Positions 8,338 through 17,331 are shown, numbered from the stretch's first letter. The stretch is 64,000 nucleotides of DNA from Amycolatopsis sp. (GCF_025464955.1 NZ_JAODNM010000076.1:1-64000); one strand, 5' to 3'. The notes: generated from the letters alone by a model not told the origin. Numbers and translations: made by a program.

Positions 8338-9252
8338 ATGAGGTCGGTGAAGGTTATGGCGGAAACCGCCACTCCGGGCACGCTAGGCCGCCGGGCGGCC
8401 GAGCAGGCGCCGCGGCCCACCCTGAGCAGGCGGCGGGAGGTCAGCCACGCCAGTGCGCGGTCCCTGCTGATGACCGTGGTCGGCGAGTTCGTCCTGCCCA
8501 GGGATCAGCCGGTCTGGACCTCCAGCCTGGTCGATGTCCTCGGCATGCTCGACGTCGAGGAGAAGTCGGCTCGGCAGGCGCTGGCCAGGTCGTCCGCCGA
8601 GGGCTGGGTGACCTCCGAACGGGTCGGCCGCCGGGTCCGCTGGTCGCTCACCCCGCCCGGCCGCCGCCTGCTCACCGAAGGCGCCGCGCGGATCTACGCC
8701 TTCGGTGACGAGCCCCGGTCGTGGGACGGCAGCTGGCTGATGCTCGTCGTGTCGGTCCCGGAAGCCAAGCGGGACCTGCGCCACCGGCTGCGGACGCGGC
8801 TGACCTGGGCCGGTTTCGGCTCCCCGGTCGCCGGGGTGTGGATCAGCCCGGACGTGTCGCACCAGGGCGAGGCGCAAAAGATCGTCAACGAGCTCGGCCT
8901 CGACACCCAGGCCATGTCGTTCACCTCCCGGTACGGCGAGATCGGCGAGCAGGAGACGATGGTCGCCCGGTCCTGGGACCTCAGCGAGCTCAAAGACCGC
9001 TACGAGGACTTCATCGACACCTTCACCGGCCTGAACCCGGCTCCGGGCGAGCCGACACTGCGGGCACAGATCCGGCTCGTCCACGAATGGCGCCGCTTCC
9101 CGTTCCTCGACCCGCAGCTTCCGCCGGAGCTGCTGCCCGCCAACTGGAGCGGGTTCAAGGCCGCCGCGCTGTTCCACCGCACGCATGTCGAATGGCGCCC
9201 GGAAGCCTTACGGTATTGGGCCGACCTGGTCGAAACCGAAGAGTCTGGATAA
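8338..9252 (+). CDS. PaaX-family transcriptional regulator
   Basis: The roughly 305-residue protein has an N-terminal winged helix (LLMTVVGEFVLP, then SARQALARSSAEGWV and RRVRWSLTPPGRRLL). The central PaaX domain follows (WDGSWLMLVVSVPE, RHRLRTRLTWAGFG, VWISPD) and then the C-terminal helical domain with LVHEWRRFPFLDPQLPPELLP. PaaX proteins repress aromatic-acid (phenylacetyl-CoA) and related acyl-CoA catabolic genes. The crotonase gene starts three bases after its stop, so the two form one operon. The start is uncertain: ATG 8338 and ATG 8356 are both possible and neither has a convincing ribosome site. Confidence 0.85.
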   Translation: MRSVKVMAETATPGTLGRRAAEQAPRPTLSRRREVSHASARSLLMTVVGEFVLPRDQPVWTSSLVDVLGMLDVEEKSARQALARSSAEGWVTSERVGRRVRWSLTPPGRRLLTEGAARIYAFGDEPRSWDGSWLMLVVSVPEAKRDLRHRLRTRLTWAGFGSPVAGVWISPDVSHQGEAQKIVNELGLDTQAMSFTSRYGEIGEQETMVARSWDLSELKDRYEDFIDTFTGLNPAPGEPTLRAQIRLVHEWRRFPFLDPQLPPELLPANWSGFKAAALFHRTHVEWRPEALRYWADLVETEESG

Positions 9253-9254
9253 GC

Positions 9255-10058
9255 ATGTCGACGGAAACCGCACCCGTGCCCTCGCAAGTCCGCATCGAGC
9301 GCGCGTCAAGCGGCCTGGCGGTGCTGACCATCGACGCGCCGCCGCTGAACCTGTACACCGCGAAACTGCAGACGCAGCTGGGCGAGGCGCTCGAAGAACT
9401 GGAGGCCGTCACTCCCCGCGCGGTGCTCATCCGGGCCGAGGGCAAGATCGTCAGTGGCGGCGTTGATGTGTCGCTGTTTGCCGCGCAGGAGAACGTATCC
9501 GACGCGAAGCGGCTGTTCGACCAGATGCTGACGATCCCTGATCGGGTCGCCGCGTTGAACTGCCCGACCGTGTTCGCCGCGCACGGCCTGTGCCTGACCT
9601 GGGCGTTCGAGGTGGCCGTCGCCTGCGACATCATCCTCGCCGCCCAGCGCGCCAAGTTCGGGCTCGTGGAGCGTGTCGTCGGGCTGACGCCGACCATGGG
9701 CGGAACGCAGCGGCTCGCCGCCCGCGCCGGAATCGGGCGCGCGAAGGAGTTCGTGATGACCGGCGCCACCTACGACGCGGCCACCCTGGAACGGTGGAAC
9801 GTCGTCAACCGGGTCTTCCCGGACGACGGTTTCGCCGACGCCGCGGAAGCCTTCGCGACCGACATCGCGACCGGGCCGACGAAGGCGCACCTGGCCACCA
9901 AGCGGGTGCTGGACCATTTCCAGCACGGCGGCGTCCCGGAAGCCAACGCGCACATCACGACGATCGCCGCGGAGCTGTTCGAGACCGAGGACCTCCGGGG
10001 CGCCGTCCAGAGCTTCCTCGCCGACGGCCCCGGCAAAGCGACGTTCACCGGCCGCTGA
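9255..10058 (+). CDS. Enoyl-CoA hydratase/isomerase (crotonase) family protein
   Basis: The 267-residue protein has the crotonase fold. Residues near 105-125 (HGLCLTWAFEVAVACDIILA) supply the oxyanion hole and one glutamate at the usual site. FGLVERVVGLTPTMGGTQRL supplies the second glutamate and the conserved GGTQRL. The usual GGG before the first glutamate is replaced by LTWA, so the exact reaction may differ from simple hydration. Being directly downstream of a PaaX-type gene, it probably acts in an acyl-CoA pathway under that regulator. Confidence 0.85.
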   Translation: MSTETAPVPSQVRIERASSGLAVLTIDAPPLNLYTAKLQTQLGEALEELEAVTPRAVLIRAEGKIVSGGVDVSLFAAQENVSDAKRLFDQMLTIPDRVAALNCPTVFAAHGLCLTWAFEVAVACDIILAAQRAKFGLVERVVGLTPTMGGTQRLAARAGIGRAKEFVMTGATYDAATLERWNVVNRVFPDDGFADAAEAFATDIATGPTKAHLATKRVLDHFQHGGVPEANAHITTIAAELFETEDLRGAVQSFLADGPGKATFTGR

Positions 10059-10102
10059 GCCCGCTGCTGGAGCCCGCGCGCGAGCGACTCGGGGGACGTT
10101 TA

Positions 10103-10119
10103 ATACAAATCATTTGTAT
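10103..10119. repeat. AT-rich perfect palindrome in G-rich flanks
   Basis: ATACAAAT-C-ATTTGTAT is a perfect inverted repeat with 8-base arms, AT-rich inside very GC-rich DNA. It lies 45 bases after the crotonase stop and may be a terminator stem or a dispersed intergenic element. Confidence 0.45.
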
Positions 10120-10250
10120 CGGGGGGCGTTTCGTCCGCAGAAGCCCGGCTGACAGCGGACGCACTGGCCAGTCACGTCGTGCAGGTGGTGCTGGTGATGG
10201 CGATGTGACTGCTGGGACTCCCGAAGGCACTCTCGGCAAGGCAGAGACGC

Positions 10251-10299
10251 CGTGAAGGCCTAGTTGAGTACGCCTTACGCCATGAAGGTGGCCTTCACG
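10251..10299. repeat. Inverted repeat CGTGAAGGCC / GGCCTTCACG
   Basis: Perfect 10-base arms are 29 bases apart. The right arm can also pair with the ATGAAGG directly before it, so two alternative hairpins are possible. It lies between convergent genes, which suggests a terminator or a dispersed hairpin element. Confidence 0.45.
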
Positions 10300-10502
10300 A
10301 CACGTCACGCCACACCTGCCACATCAGCCCCGCCAGTCACCCCGACATGACGCGACAGGCCCTCGGACCCCTTGCGCGTGCCTAACTCGCCCCGGTCCCT
10401 GCTGCAGTAAAGCCGAACCCACCACCTCAACCGACCAACGACCCGACACCCCTAAGTTCCAGGCATTGGCGTTGAACCCACTGGGGTGGCACCGAGGGAG
10501 CC

Positions 10503-12620
10503 TCAGACGCGACGCAAGCGGACGACGGCGCTCGCGTAGTCCCCGGCGGGCAGGTCGAGTGTCAGCCCGTGGGAGAGCAGGACGGCACCGTGGTGTGAAA
10601 CGCCGGAATCCTCGTCGACGTACTGGGCCGCCGGGTCGAGTCCGGGAAGCCGAACGGCCGCGTCGGCCCGTCCGTAATGCCCGGCCGTGCGGAAGCCGAA
10701 CACCACCGCGCGGTCGCCGTCGGGCGAGAGGTACGACAGCGCGGTCAGATCCGCCGCCGGCGGGGACAACCGGTACAGCCTGCCGTACTGCACGACCTCC
10801 CGGATCTCCTTGTACAGCTGGATCTGCTCACGCGCGTAGGCGAGGTCCTCACCCGCCCACGTCCCGATGTCGCCGCCGATGCCGAGCGCCCCGCACATCG
10901 CGACGTGGAACCGGAACGGCAGCGGGATCGTGCGGCCGGTCAGGAAGTTCGGGTTGTCCGTCACCCAGGCCGCCATCGCGCGCGGCGGGTAGAACTGGCT
11001 GAAGCCGTGCTGGATCTCGAGCCGGTCGTAGGCGTCGGTGTTGTCCGACGTCCACATCTGGTCGGTCCGCGCCATGACGCCGAAGTCGATCCGCCCGCCT
11101 CCCCCGCCGCAGGCCTCGATCCGCAGGCCGGGGTATTCGGCACGCAGTGTGTCCATGATCCGGTAGACCGCGCGGGTGTGCTCGATCCACAGCCGGTCCG
11201 GATCGCCGGTGTTCGACGGCCAGCCCGCTTCGCTGAACGCGCGGTTCATGTCCCACTTGAGGAAGTCGATACCGTGCTCGCCGACGAGCTCGCGCAGCCA
11301 CTGCAGCGCCCAGTCGGCGACTTCGGCCCGGGCGAAGTTCAGCACCAGCTGGTTCCGCAGCTCGGTGCGCTGCCGGTTCGCGTAGTGCAGGATCCAGTCG
11401 GGGTGTTCGCGGTAGAGGTCGCTGTCGGGGTTCACCATCTCGGGCTCGACCCAGAGGCCGAACCGCATGCCCAGCCGGTGCACCTGGTCGACCAGGGGCT
11501 TGAGACCCTCGGGGAAGCGCTCGCGGTTGACCTGCCAGTCACCGAGCCCCGCGTCGTCGTTGGTGCGCCGGCCGAACCAGCCGTCGTCCATCACGAACAT
11601 TTCGACGCCGAGGTCCGCGGCGTGCACCGCGAGCGCCCGCTGCTGCTGGTCGTTGACGGTGAAAGCCGTGGCTTCCCAGGAGTTGTAGAGCACGGGACGG
11701 ATCTCGTCGTTGTGCGGCAGGACATGCTTGACGGCATAATCGTGCCAAGCGCGGCTGGACCCGCCGAACCCGCTCGCGTGGTAAAGCCCGAGAAACTTCG
11801 GTGTGGCCAGGGTTTCCCCCGGCTGCAGCCGCCAGCTGACACCATCGTGACCGAAGCCGCCGGTCACGCTCACCCTGTCGTCGGAGGTGCGAGCCGTTGT
11901 GATCCGCCAGGAGCCGCTCCACGCGAGCGCGGCGCTCCACACCTCGCCCTGCTCTTCTCCCGCGTCACCGGCGTCGATCATCAACGACGGGTTGGCATGG
12001 TGGCCGGTGATCCCGCGCCGGCTGGTCAACACCGTCTCGCCGCGGGCGATTTCCCCGCGCCGGGCCTGCGTTTCCGCGCACCACCACCCGGTCGTCTCGC
12101 TGAGCCGGTACCCGGTGCGCGGCGGGATCACCCACGCGGCCGAGTCGAGCCGCAGCAGCTCGACGACATCGATGTCACCGGAGTTCGTCACCGTGGTCCA
12201 GCGCTCGATGACGTCGACGCCGTCCAGCACGCGGTACGACAAACTCACCTGCAACGGGTAGTGCCGATCCCGGAAGTCCAGGCGCAGGAGCGCTTCCCCT
12301 TCACCCTCGACGATCTCGTGACCGAGGAACAACCACTCGAACGCCCGGGTGCCGTCGGCGAACCGGACCTGCAGCGACGGCGGCCCGAACCGCGGCCCGC
12401 CGTCCACGGCCAGCTCCTCGAGCCCGTCCGCGGCACCGTCGAAACTGTTGGCCGGCTCGGGATCGGGTCCGACCACGCTCAACGCCTGGGTGAGGGTGAG
12501 CGGCGGTCCCCAGTGGACGTGCTTGGGCGCGTCCTGCGCGGTCAGCGCCAGCGCGTAGCTCGTCGATGCCGTGTGGAGCAACCACATGCGGCCACCGGCG
12601 GCACAGTCGATTGCGGCCAT
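10503..12620 (-). CDS. GH36 alpha-galactosidase
   Basis: The 705-residue protein has the GH36 layout: an N-terminal beta-sandwich, a barrel and a C-terminal beta domain. Diagnostic stretches are RPVLYNSWEATAF, FVMDDGWFG, FGLWVEPEMVNPDSDLY, FLKWDMNR with the nucleophile aspartate, and WTSDNTDAYDRLEIQHG with the acid/base aspartate. It has no signal peptide, so it splits imported alpha-galactosides such as melibiose or raffinose in the cytoplasm. The ATG at 12620 is preferred, with GGGGAG close before it; a GTG at 12662 would add 14 residues. It is the last gene of the ROK-binding protein-permease run. Confidence 0.93.
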   Translation of the reverse strand: MAAIDCAAGGRMWLLHTASTSYALALTAQDAPKHVHWGPPLTLTQALSVVGPDPEPANSFDGAADGLEELAVDGGPRFGPPSLQVRFADGTRAFEWLFLGHEIVEGEGEALLRLDFRDRHYPLQVSLSYRVLDGVDVIERWTTVTNSGDIDVVELLRLDSAAWVIPPRTGYRLSETTGWWCAETQARRGEIARGETVLTSRRGITGHHANPSLMIDAGDAGEEQGEVWSAALAWSGSWRITTARTSDDRVSVTGGFGHDGVSWRLQPGETLATPKFLGLYHASGFGGSSRAWHDYAVKHVLPHNDEIRPVLYNSWEATAFTVNDQQQRALAVHAADLGVEMFVMDDGWFGRRTNDDAGLGDWQVNRERFPEGLKPLVDQVHRLGMRFGLWVEPEMVNPDSDLYREHPDWILHYANRQRTELRNQLVLNFARAEVADWALQWLRELVGEHGIDFLKWDMNRAFSEAGWPSNTGDPDRLWIEHTRAVYRIMDTLRAEYPGLRIEACGGGGGRIDFGVMARTDQMWTSDNTDAYDRLEIQHGFSQFYPPRAMAAWVTDNPNFLTGRTIPLPFRFHVAMCGALGIGGDIGTWAGEDLAYAREQIQLYKEIREVVQYGRLYRLSPPAADLTALSYLSPDGDRAVVFGFRTAGHYGRADAAVRLPGLDPAAQYVDEDSGVSHHGAVLLSHGLTLDLPAGDYASAVVRLRRV

Positions 12621-12661
12621 GAACTCCCCTAAGTCTGTGGATGAAAGAAAGCTCGTGGACA

Positions 12662-12692
12662 CCCCCGTCCGCGGGGACGCCGCGGACGGGGG
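12662..12692 (-). terminator. Strong hairpin between malG-type and GH36 genes
   Basis: A perfect 13-base-pair stem (CCCCCGTCCGCGG with its complement) closes on a five-base loop in the 85-base gap between the inner permease and the alpha-galactosidase. It may reduce read-through so that less hydrolase than transporter is made, or may stabilise the upstream mRNA end. Confidence 0.7.
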
Positions 12693-12705
12693 GAAACAGT
12701 GGCGC

Positions 12706-13629
12706 TCACCCCTTGCTGGAACCGAGCGTCAGACCACTGACGAACTGCTTCTGGAGCAGGAAGTAGATCAGCAGCGTCGGGATCGCCGTCATCAGCGAGC
12801 CCGCCGCGACCAGGTTCGGGTTGGTGAAGAACTCGCCGGACAGGTTGGCGATGGCCGAGGTGATCGGCCGCTTGTCCCCGGTCTGGAACAGCACGAGTGC
12901 CCAGAAGAAGTCGTTGTAGATCCAGATGGACTCCAGCGTCGCCAGGGCCGCGAACGCGGGACGGCACAGCGGCAGGATGATCTGGAAGAACTGCCGCCAC
13001 ACCGGGGCACCGTCCACCAGCGCGGCTTCGGTGATCTCGTTCGGGATGGTGCGCATGTAGTTGCTGAGCACGAACGTACAGAACCCGCACTGGAACGCGA
13101 CGTGGATCGCGATCACGCCCCAGGCCGAGTTGTAGAACACCCCGGAGTCGCTCATCCATTCGGGCAGCGGCAGCTTCAGATAGAGCTCGTAGAGCGGGGT
13201 GATGATCGCCTGCGGCGGCAGCAGGTTGCCCGCGGTGAACAACATCAGCAGCGCGAGGTTGAACCGGAAGCTGAAACGCGTCACGAAGAACGCGATCCCG
13301 GCGGAGAACAGCAGCGTCAGCAGCACCGCCGGGACCGTGATCAGCAAAGAATTCATGAAGAAATGCGGCAGCTCCGCCTGACTCCACGCCGTCGAGTAGT
13401 TCTCACCGGTGATCTTGTCCGGCAACGTGAAGAACCCGCGCGAAGCCGTCTCGTCATACGGCCGGAGCGAGGTGTAGATCGCCCACAGCAACGGAACCAG
13501 CCAGACGAGCGCGGTGCCCATCAGGAAGACGTGCAGCACGATCCGAGCGGGTTTGACCTTGCGCCGGTTCGGCCGGACCGGGGGTGACACGGCCGTGCGG
13601 ACGGCCCTCGGCGGGGCTTGCGCGGTCAT
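12706..13629 (-). CDS. Sugar ABC transporter permease, MalG type
   Basis: The 307-residue protein has six predicted membrane helices and the CUT1 permease loop EITEAALVDGAPVWRQFFQI, which docks to the ATPase. An AAGGAG site precedes the ATG at 13629, and the start overlaps the stop of the MalF-type gene by four bases. No dedicated ATPase gene is nearby; actinobacterial CUT1 systems commonly share one MsiK ATPase encoded elsewhere. It probably imports an alpha-galactoside, judged from the adjacent GH36. Confidence 0.92.
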   Translation of the reverse strand: MTAQAPPRAVRTAVSPPVRPNRRKVKPARIVLHVFLMGTALVWLVPLLWAIYTSLRPYDETASRGFFTLPDKITGENYSTAWSQAELPHFFMNSLLITVPAVLLTLLFSAGIAFFVTRFSFRFNLALLMLFTAGNLLPPQAIITPLYELYLKLPLPEWMSDSGVFYNSAWGVIAIHVAFQCGFCTFVLSNYMRTIPNEITEAALVDGAPVWRQFFQIILPLCRPAFAALATLESIWIYNDFFWALVLFQTGDKRPITSAIANLSGEFFTNPNLVAAGSLMTAIPTLLIYFLLQKQFVSGLTLGSSKG

Positions 13630-14573
13630 CGTTGCTCCTTGCGGAAGTTCTGCACGAGATAAGGAATGATCACCACGAGCGAGACGATCAGGAGGATCAC
13701 GGCGAGTGCCGAGCCGTAACCCACCTGACCGGACTCGCCGACGATGTTGTTGGTGATCAGGATCGACAGCAGCTCGAGGCCCTTCTTGCTGCCCGTGTTG
13801 CCACCGAGGACGTAGACCAGGTCGAAAGCGCGCAGTCCTTCGAGGACGGTCACCACCAGGATGATCACGTTCACCGGCCGCAGGGACGGGAAGGTGATCC
13901 GGAAGAACGTCTGGCGCTCGTTCGCACCGTCGATCGCCGCCGCCTCCTTCAGCGTGGGGTCGAAGCTCTTCAACCCGGCCAAATAAAGGATCATGATGTA
14001 CGCGGTGTGCCGCCAGCCCGCCGCGACCAGCACCGCCAGCAGGTTCAGGTTCGGGTTGCCCAGCCAGTCGATGTAGGTCCCGCCCGGGTGGTTGGTCCCG
14101 AGCATGCTGTTCAGCAGGCCGTAGTCCGGCTGGTAGATGATCTGCCAGATGAACCCGACCACCGCCAGCGAAATCACCATCGGCAGGAAGATGGCGGTCT
14201 GGTAGAAGCGGCTGAACCGGATCTTCTTGTCCAATTGGTAGGCCAGGAAGATCCCGAACGGGGTCGGCAGCGCCAGCAGGAACACCAGCCAGAGCACGTT
14301 GTTCTCCACCGCGGGCCAGAACGACGGGTCGTTGGTGAAGGCCTGGATGTACTGGTAAAACCCGGTCCAGTGGATGGTGTCCAGGCCGATGCCATCCCAT
14401 TTGGTGAACGACAGCGCGACCGACCCGAGCGCGGGCAGCCAGACCAGCGCGACGTGCACCAGCAGCGGGATGCCCACGAGCAGGCCGAGGAGGGCCTTGT
14501 CACGTTTGGTCAGGCGCTTGACCTTCCGCCTGCGGCGCGAGACCGGGGCGGCGACTTTAGTCGAGACACTCAT
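13626..14573 (-). CDS. Sugar ABC transporter permease, MalF type
   Basis: The 315-residue protein starts with a basic cytoplasmic tail (RRRRKVKRLTKRDK) followed by six membrane helices. It has the CUT1 loop LKEAAAIDGANERQTFFRI. It pairs with the MalG-type permease to form the membrane channel. It lies 16 bases after the binding-protein gene, which supports a single operon. Confidence 0.92.
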   Translation of the reverse strand: MSVSTKVAAPVSRRRRKVKRLTKRDKALLGLLVGIPLLVHVALVWLPALGSVALSFTKWDGIGLDTIHWTGFYQYIQAFTNDPSFWPAVENNVLWLVFLLALPTPFGIFLAYQLDKKIRFSRFYQTAIFLPMVISLAVVGFIWQIIYQPDYGLLNSMLGTNHPGGTYIDWLGNPNLNLLAVLVAAGWRHTAYIMILYLAGLKSFDPTLKEAAAIDGANERQTFFRITFPSLRPVNVIILVVTVLEGLRAFDLVYVLGGNTGSKKGLELLSILITNNIVGESGQVGYGSALAVILLIVSLVVIIPYLVQNFRKEQR

Positions 14574-14589
14574 CTTCGGTGATCCTGTC

Positions 14590-15921
14590 TCAGGCGGAGA
14601 AGTACCGGGTCTTCTGCGATTCGATGCTCTGCAGCGTCGAGGCGCCCTTCCCGGTGTTGGCGACGAAGTCCGCGAACGCGGGCTCGACGACGTCGGACAT
14701 GAAGCCGGGGTCGCTGTCCCGATCGCCGAACTGCGAGGTGTTCTTGGCCTTGGCGATGAGGTCCGCGGCCTTGTGCTGCAACGTGTCGTACTTGGCGGTG
14801 CTGGCGGTGGTCACCACTGCCAGGTTCGACTGGTCACCGGTCTGGTAGGCCTCGTCGGCGGCCGCGGTGCCGATGAACTGCATCAGCTTCAGCGCACCGT
14901 CGAGGTTCTTCGGCGACTTGCTCATCAGGAAGCCGTCGGTCGGGGCTTCGACGCTGTCCAGCCCGAACTGCGGGTTGACCACCGGGAACGGGAAGAAGTC
15001 GAGGTCGTCGAGGTCCGCGCCCTTGAACGAGGATGCGACGTACAGCCCGGTGACGGCCATCGCGGTCTTCTTGTCCACAAGGGACTGGGTGGCGTCCTGC
15101 CACTTCCGGCCGGCGCCGCCGGGCTGGTAGAACGGCACCAGCCGGGACCACTCGTCGAGCACGGTCGCGACCTTCGGGTCGGTCCAGGAGGTCTTGCCCG
15201 CCATCAGGTCCTTATGGAACTGGAAACCGTTGGTGCGCAGGTTGAGGTAGTCGAAGGTGTTGAGCAGCGTCCAGCCGTCGCCGCCGCCGATACCGTGGGA
15301 GAACGGGATCAGGCCGTCCTTCTGCATCTTGGCGGATAGTGCGACCAACTCGTCGAGGGTGCCCGGCACCTGGTAGCCGTGCTGCGCGAACACGCTCTTC
15401 CGGTAGAACACCGCGGTCGGGTAGTTGTACAGGGGCACGAAGTACGGCTTGCCGTCTTCACCGAGCGAGATGTCGCGGGTGGCCGGGCTGAAGTTGCCCT
15501 GGATGGCCGGCCAGATCGAGTCGATCGGGTGCAGCAGGCCCTTCTTCGCGAACACCTGCATCCGGTAGCCCGCGTACCAGGTGAACACGTCGTCCGGGGT
15601 GCCCTGCAGGTAGCTGTTGATCGTCTGCTGGAAGGTGTTGTTGTCGACGATGTTGGGCTTGACCTTCAGCGACCCGGTCTTCGCGAACCCGTCGAACAGG
15701 GCCTGGTAGGCAGCCTTCGCCGTGGCGTCGGAGCCGCTGGACCCGACGGACACGGTGCTGGAGCCCGCCCCCGAGCTACTGGAGCCGCCGCAGGCCGCGA
15801 TCAGCGGACCGGCCGCGGCCAGCCCGGCCGCGCCGAGCAGTCCTTTGAGCACGGTTCTGCGGTCGGACACGGGCATGCCGACTCGCCACGGCATGGGCGA
15901 ACGCGGAAGGGATCGAGACAT
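14590..15921 (-). CDS. Sugar-binding lipoprotein of a CUT1 ABC transporter
   Basis: The 443-residue protein has an N-terminal twin-arginine motif (DRRTVLKGLLG) leading to the lipobox LIAAC, so it is probably exported by Tat and anchored as a lipoprotein. The mature part is an extracellular solute-binding protein family 1 fold (AQHGYQVPGTLDELVALSAKM, then MAVTGLY and FPVVNP). Two adjacent ATGs exist at 15924 and 15921; the second has better spacing from AAGGAG. The neighbours suggest an alpha-galactoside ligand, but the ligand is not readable from sequence. Confidence 0.9.
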   Translation of the reverse strand: MSRSLPRSPMPWRVGMPVSDRRTVLKGLLGAAGLAAAGPLIAACGGSSSSGAGSSTVSVGSSGSDATAKAAYQALFDGFAKTGSLKVKPNIVDNNTFQQTINSYLQGTPDDVFTWYAGYRMQVFAKKGLLHPIDSIWPAIQGNFSPATRDISLGEDGKPYFVPLYNYPTAVFYRKSVFAQHGYQVPGTLDELVALSAKMQKDGLIPFSHGIGGGDGWTLLNTFDYLNLRTNGFQFHKDLMAGKTSWTDPKVATVLDEWSRLVPFYQPGGAGRKWQDATQSLVDKKTAMAVTGLYVASSFKGADLDDLDFFPFPVVNPQFGLDSVEAPTDGFLMSKSPKNLDGALKLMQFIGTAAADEAYQTGDQSNLAVVTTASTAKYDTLQHKAADLIAKAKNTSQFGDRDSDPGFMSDVVEPAFADFVANTGKGASTLQSIESQKTRYFSA

Positions 15922-15935
15922 CATTGGCTCCTTGG

Positions 15936-15989
15936 TTCTTCGGACGGCTGGGCTACTTCGGACTGCGGGGGTTCTTCGGACGGCGGGGC
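15936..15989. repeat. Three tandem 18-base repeats
   Basis: The units TTCTTCGGACGGCTGGGC, TACTTCGGACTGCGGGGG and TTCTTCGGACGGCGGGGC follow without gaps between the ROK stop codon and the ribosome site of the binding-protein gene. The outer two units differ at one base. The ROK stop falls at the edge of the last unit. The array fills the intergenic leader and could bind a regulator or may simply be slippage. Confidence 0.6.
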
Positions 15990-17227
15990 TAGACGGACAG
16001 GGGCGGTGCTCGGAACCGGGCGGCCGGTGCGGTCGTGCCCGGCTCGATGAAACGTTGGATGGCGACCGCGGCGGCGCCTCGCGCCCAGTCGTCGAAGGTG
16101 TGCGGGCGGATGATGAGGTCGCATTCGCCTGCCGCGCCGAACGCCTGCTCGGCAAACGTGGTCCGGATCTGGTCCTCGAACAGGTCGTAGGCCTCCAGTC
16201 CGTCGCCGGAGATGACCACGAGCTCGGGGCCGATGAAGTTGGCGACCGCCGCCAGTGCCATGCCGATCGCGTGCCCGGCCACCGTGAACACCGCCCGGAC
16301 CTCGGGCGAACCCCCTCGTGCCAAAGCGATCGCGGCGTCCATGTCGCTCGCGCGCCCGTCGGTGATCGCGGTGACCTTGGCCAGGATCGCGGAGCTACCG
16401 GCGATCGCCTCGACGCAGCCGCGGTTCCCGCAGTGGCACAAGGGCCCGTAGGCGTCGACCGGGAAATGGCCGATCTCTCCGGCGACCCCGTGCGCGCCGG
16501 CAACCACCGCGCCGTTGACGAACAGCGCGCAGCCGATGCCGACGCCGACGGTGACCACGGCGAAGGTCCGGGAGCCGAGCCCGGCGCCGAACCACTGTTC
16601 GGCCACGGTCAGCGCGCGGACGTCGTTCTCCAACAGGACGTGCAGGCCGGTGGCCACGCCGAGGAGCCGCACCAGCGGCACTTGGCGCCAGCCTAGGAAC
16701 GGCGCGTACCGCACGGTGCCGGTCTCCGGGTCGACGTCGCCGCCGACCGAGACGCCAAGCCCGCCGAACCGGCGCCGGTAGTCGCGCGACTCCCCCAGCA
16801 GTTCGCCGGCCAGTTCGGCGAGCGCGGCCACGACTTCGTCGACGTCGTGGGACGGCAGCGGGCGGTGCACAACGGCGCAGATGGTGGCCTGCAGATCGGT
16901 GACCACCCCGATCAGCTCGTCGCCGGTGACCTTGATCCCGACGAAGTAGCAGCGTTCCGCGCAGACCCGGACCGGGGTCGCCGGCCTGCCTACGCGCCGC
17001 GATCCGTGGTCGGCGGGTTCTTCTTCGACGAGGTAGCCGGCGTCGGCCAGCGGGCGCATCGCCTTGGTGACCGCGGCGGCCGACAGGCCGGTCAACTCGG
17101 CGACGTCGGCGCGGGAAAGCGGGCCCCCGGTCAGCACGGTGGTGAACACGAGCGCACCCGTCGGACCGCCGATGGGCGGCCCGACCACGGGCGGCCCGGC
17201 GACAACACTGTGACCTGGGTGACGCAT
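15989..17227 (-). CDS. ROK-family transcriptional repressor
   Basis: The 412-residue protein has an N-terminal winged helix (GGPLSRADVAELTGLSAAAVTKAMRPL region, residues about 35-70) and a ROK kinase-like domain. The ROK zinc motif is visible as GHFPVDAYGPLCHCGNRGCVE, with a His and three Cys. ROK repressors bind a sugar or sugar phosphate. As the first gene before the binding protein, permeases and GH36, it is the probable local regulator. The ATG at 17227 is chosen because an extended -10 lies directly before it. Confidence 0.9.
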   Translation of the reverse strand: MRHPGHSVVAGPPVVGPPIGGPTGALVFTTVLTGGPLSRADVAELTGLSAAAVTKAMRPLADAGYLVEEEPADHGSRRVGRPATPVRVCAERCYFVGIKVTGDELIGVVTDLQATICAVVHRPLPSHDVDEVVAALAELAGELLGESRDYRRRFGGLGVSVGGDVDPETGTVRYAPFLGWRQVPLVRLLGVATGLHVLLENDVRALTVAEQWFGAGLGSRTFAVVTVGVGIGCALFVNGAVVAGAHGVAGEIGHFPVDAYGPLCHCGNRGCVEAIAGSSAILAKVTAITDGRASDMDAAIALARGGSPEVRAVFTVAGHAIGMALAAVANFIGPELVVISGDGLEAYDLFEDQIRTTFAEQAFGAAGECDLIIRPHTFDDWARGAAAVAIQRFIEPGTTAPAARFRAPPLSV

Positions 17228-17233
17228 GGCCAC

Positions 17234-17263
17234 AGCGTAGGTGTAATTATTTTCCGGCGTCAA
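17234..17263 (-). promoter_or_regulatory. Predicted promoter of the ROK/alpha-galactoside operon
   Basis: On the minus strand TTGACG (17263-17258) and TACGCT (17239-17234) are separated by 18 bases. The -10 lies six bases before the ATG, so the transcript would be leaderless. The spacer and flanks are AT-rich (AAAATAATTA, TTAATTCC) against GC-rich surroundings, which fits an autoregulated ROK operator. Confidence 0.5.
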
Positions 17264-17331
17264 GGAATTAAATTCTGTGCAGGTCAGAGCGTTGTCGCGC
17301 GCGTTTTCCGGAACCCGATAGCCTGGATGGC

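Larger units (their letters stand above)
10059..10502. other. Gene-free region with two palindromes
   Basis: No coding sequence is recognised in these 440 bases, which lie between two convergent genes. Two inverted repeats are present (10103-10119 and 10251-10299). The first is flanked by two near-identical G-rich stretches, GGGGGACGTTT and GGGGGGCGTTT. Confidence 0.6.

Noticed and set aside
10677..12632. Open frame of 651 codons antisense to the GH36 gene
   Set aside because: GC-rich codon bias keeps antisense frames open. The GH36 motifs on the other strand are unambiguous.
15936..15989. CRISPR array
   Set aside because: There are only three contiguous 18-base units without spacers and no cas genes.
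15922..16503. N-terminal extension of the sugar-binding protein
   Set aside because: The extension overlaps the ROK gene, carries repeat-derived PAVRRT peptides, and precedes a Tat/lipoprotein signal that must be N-terminal.
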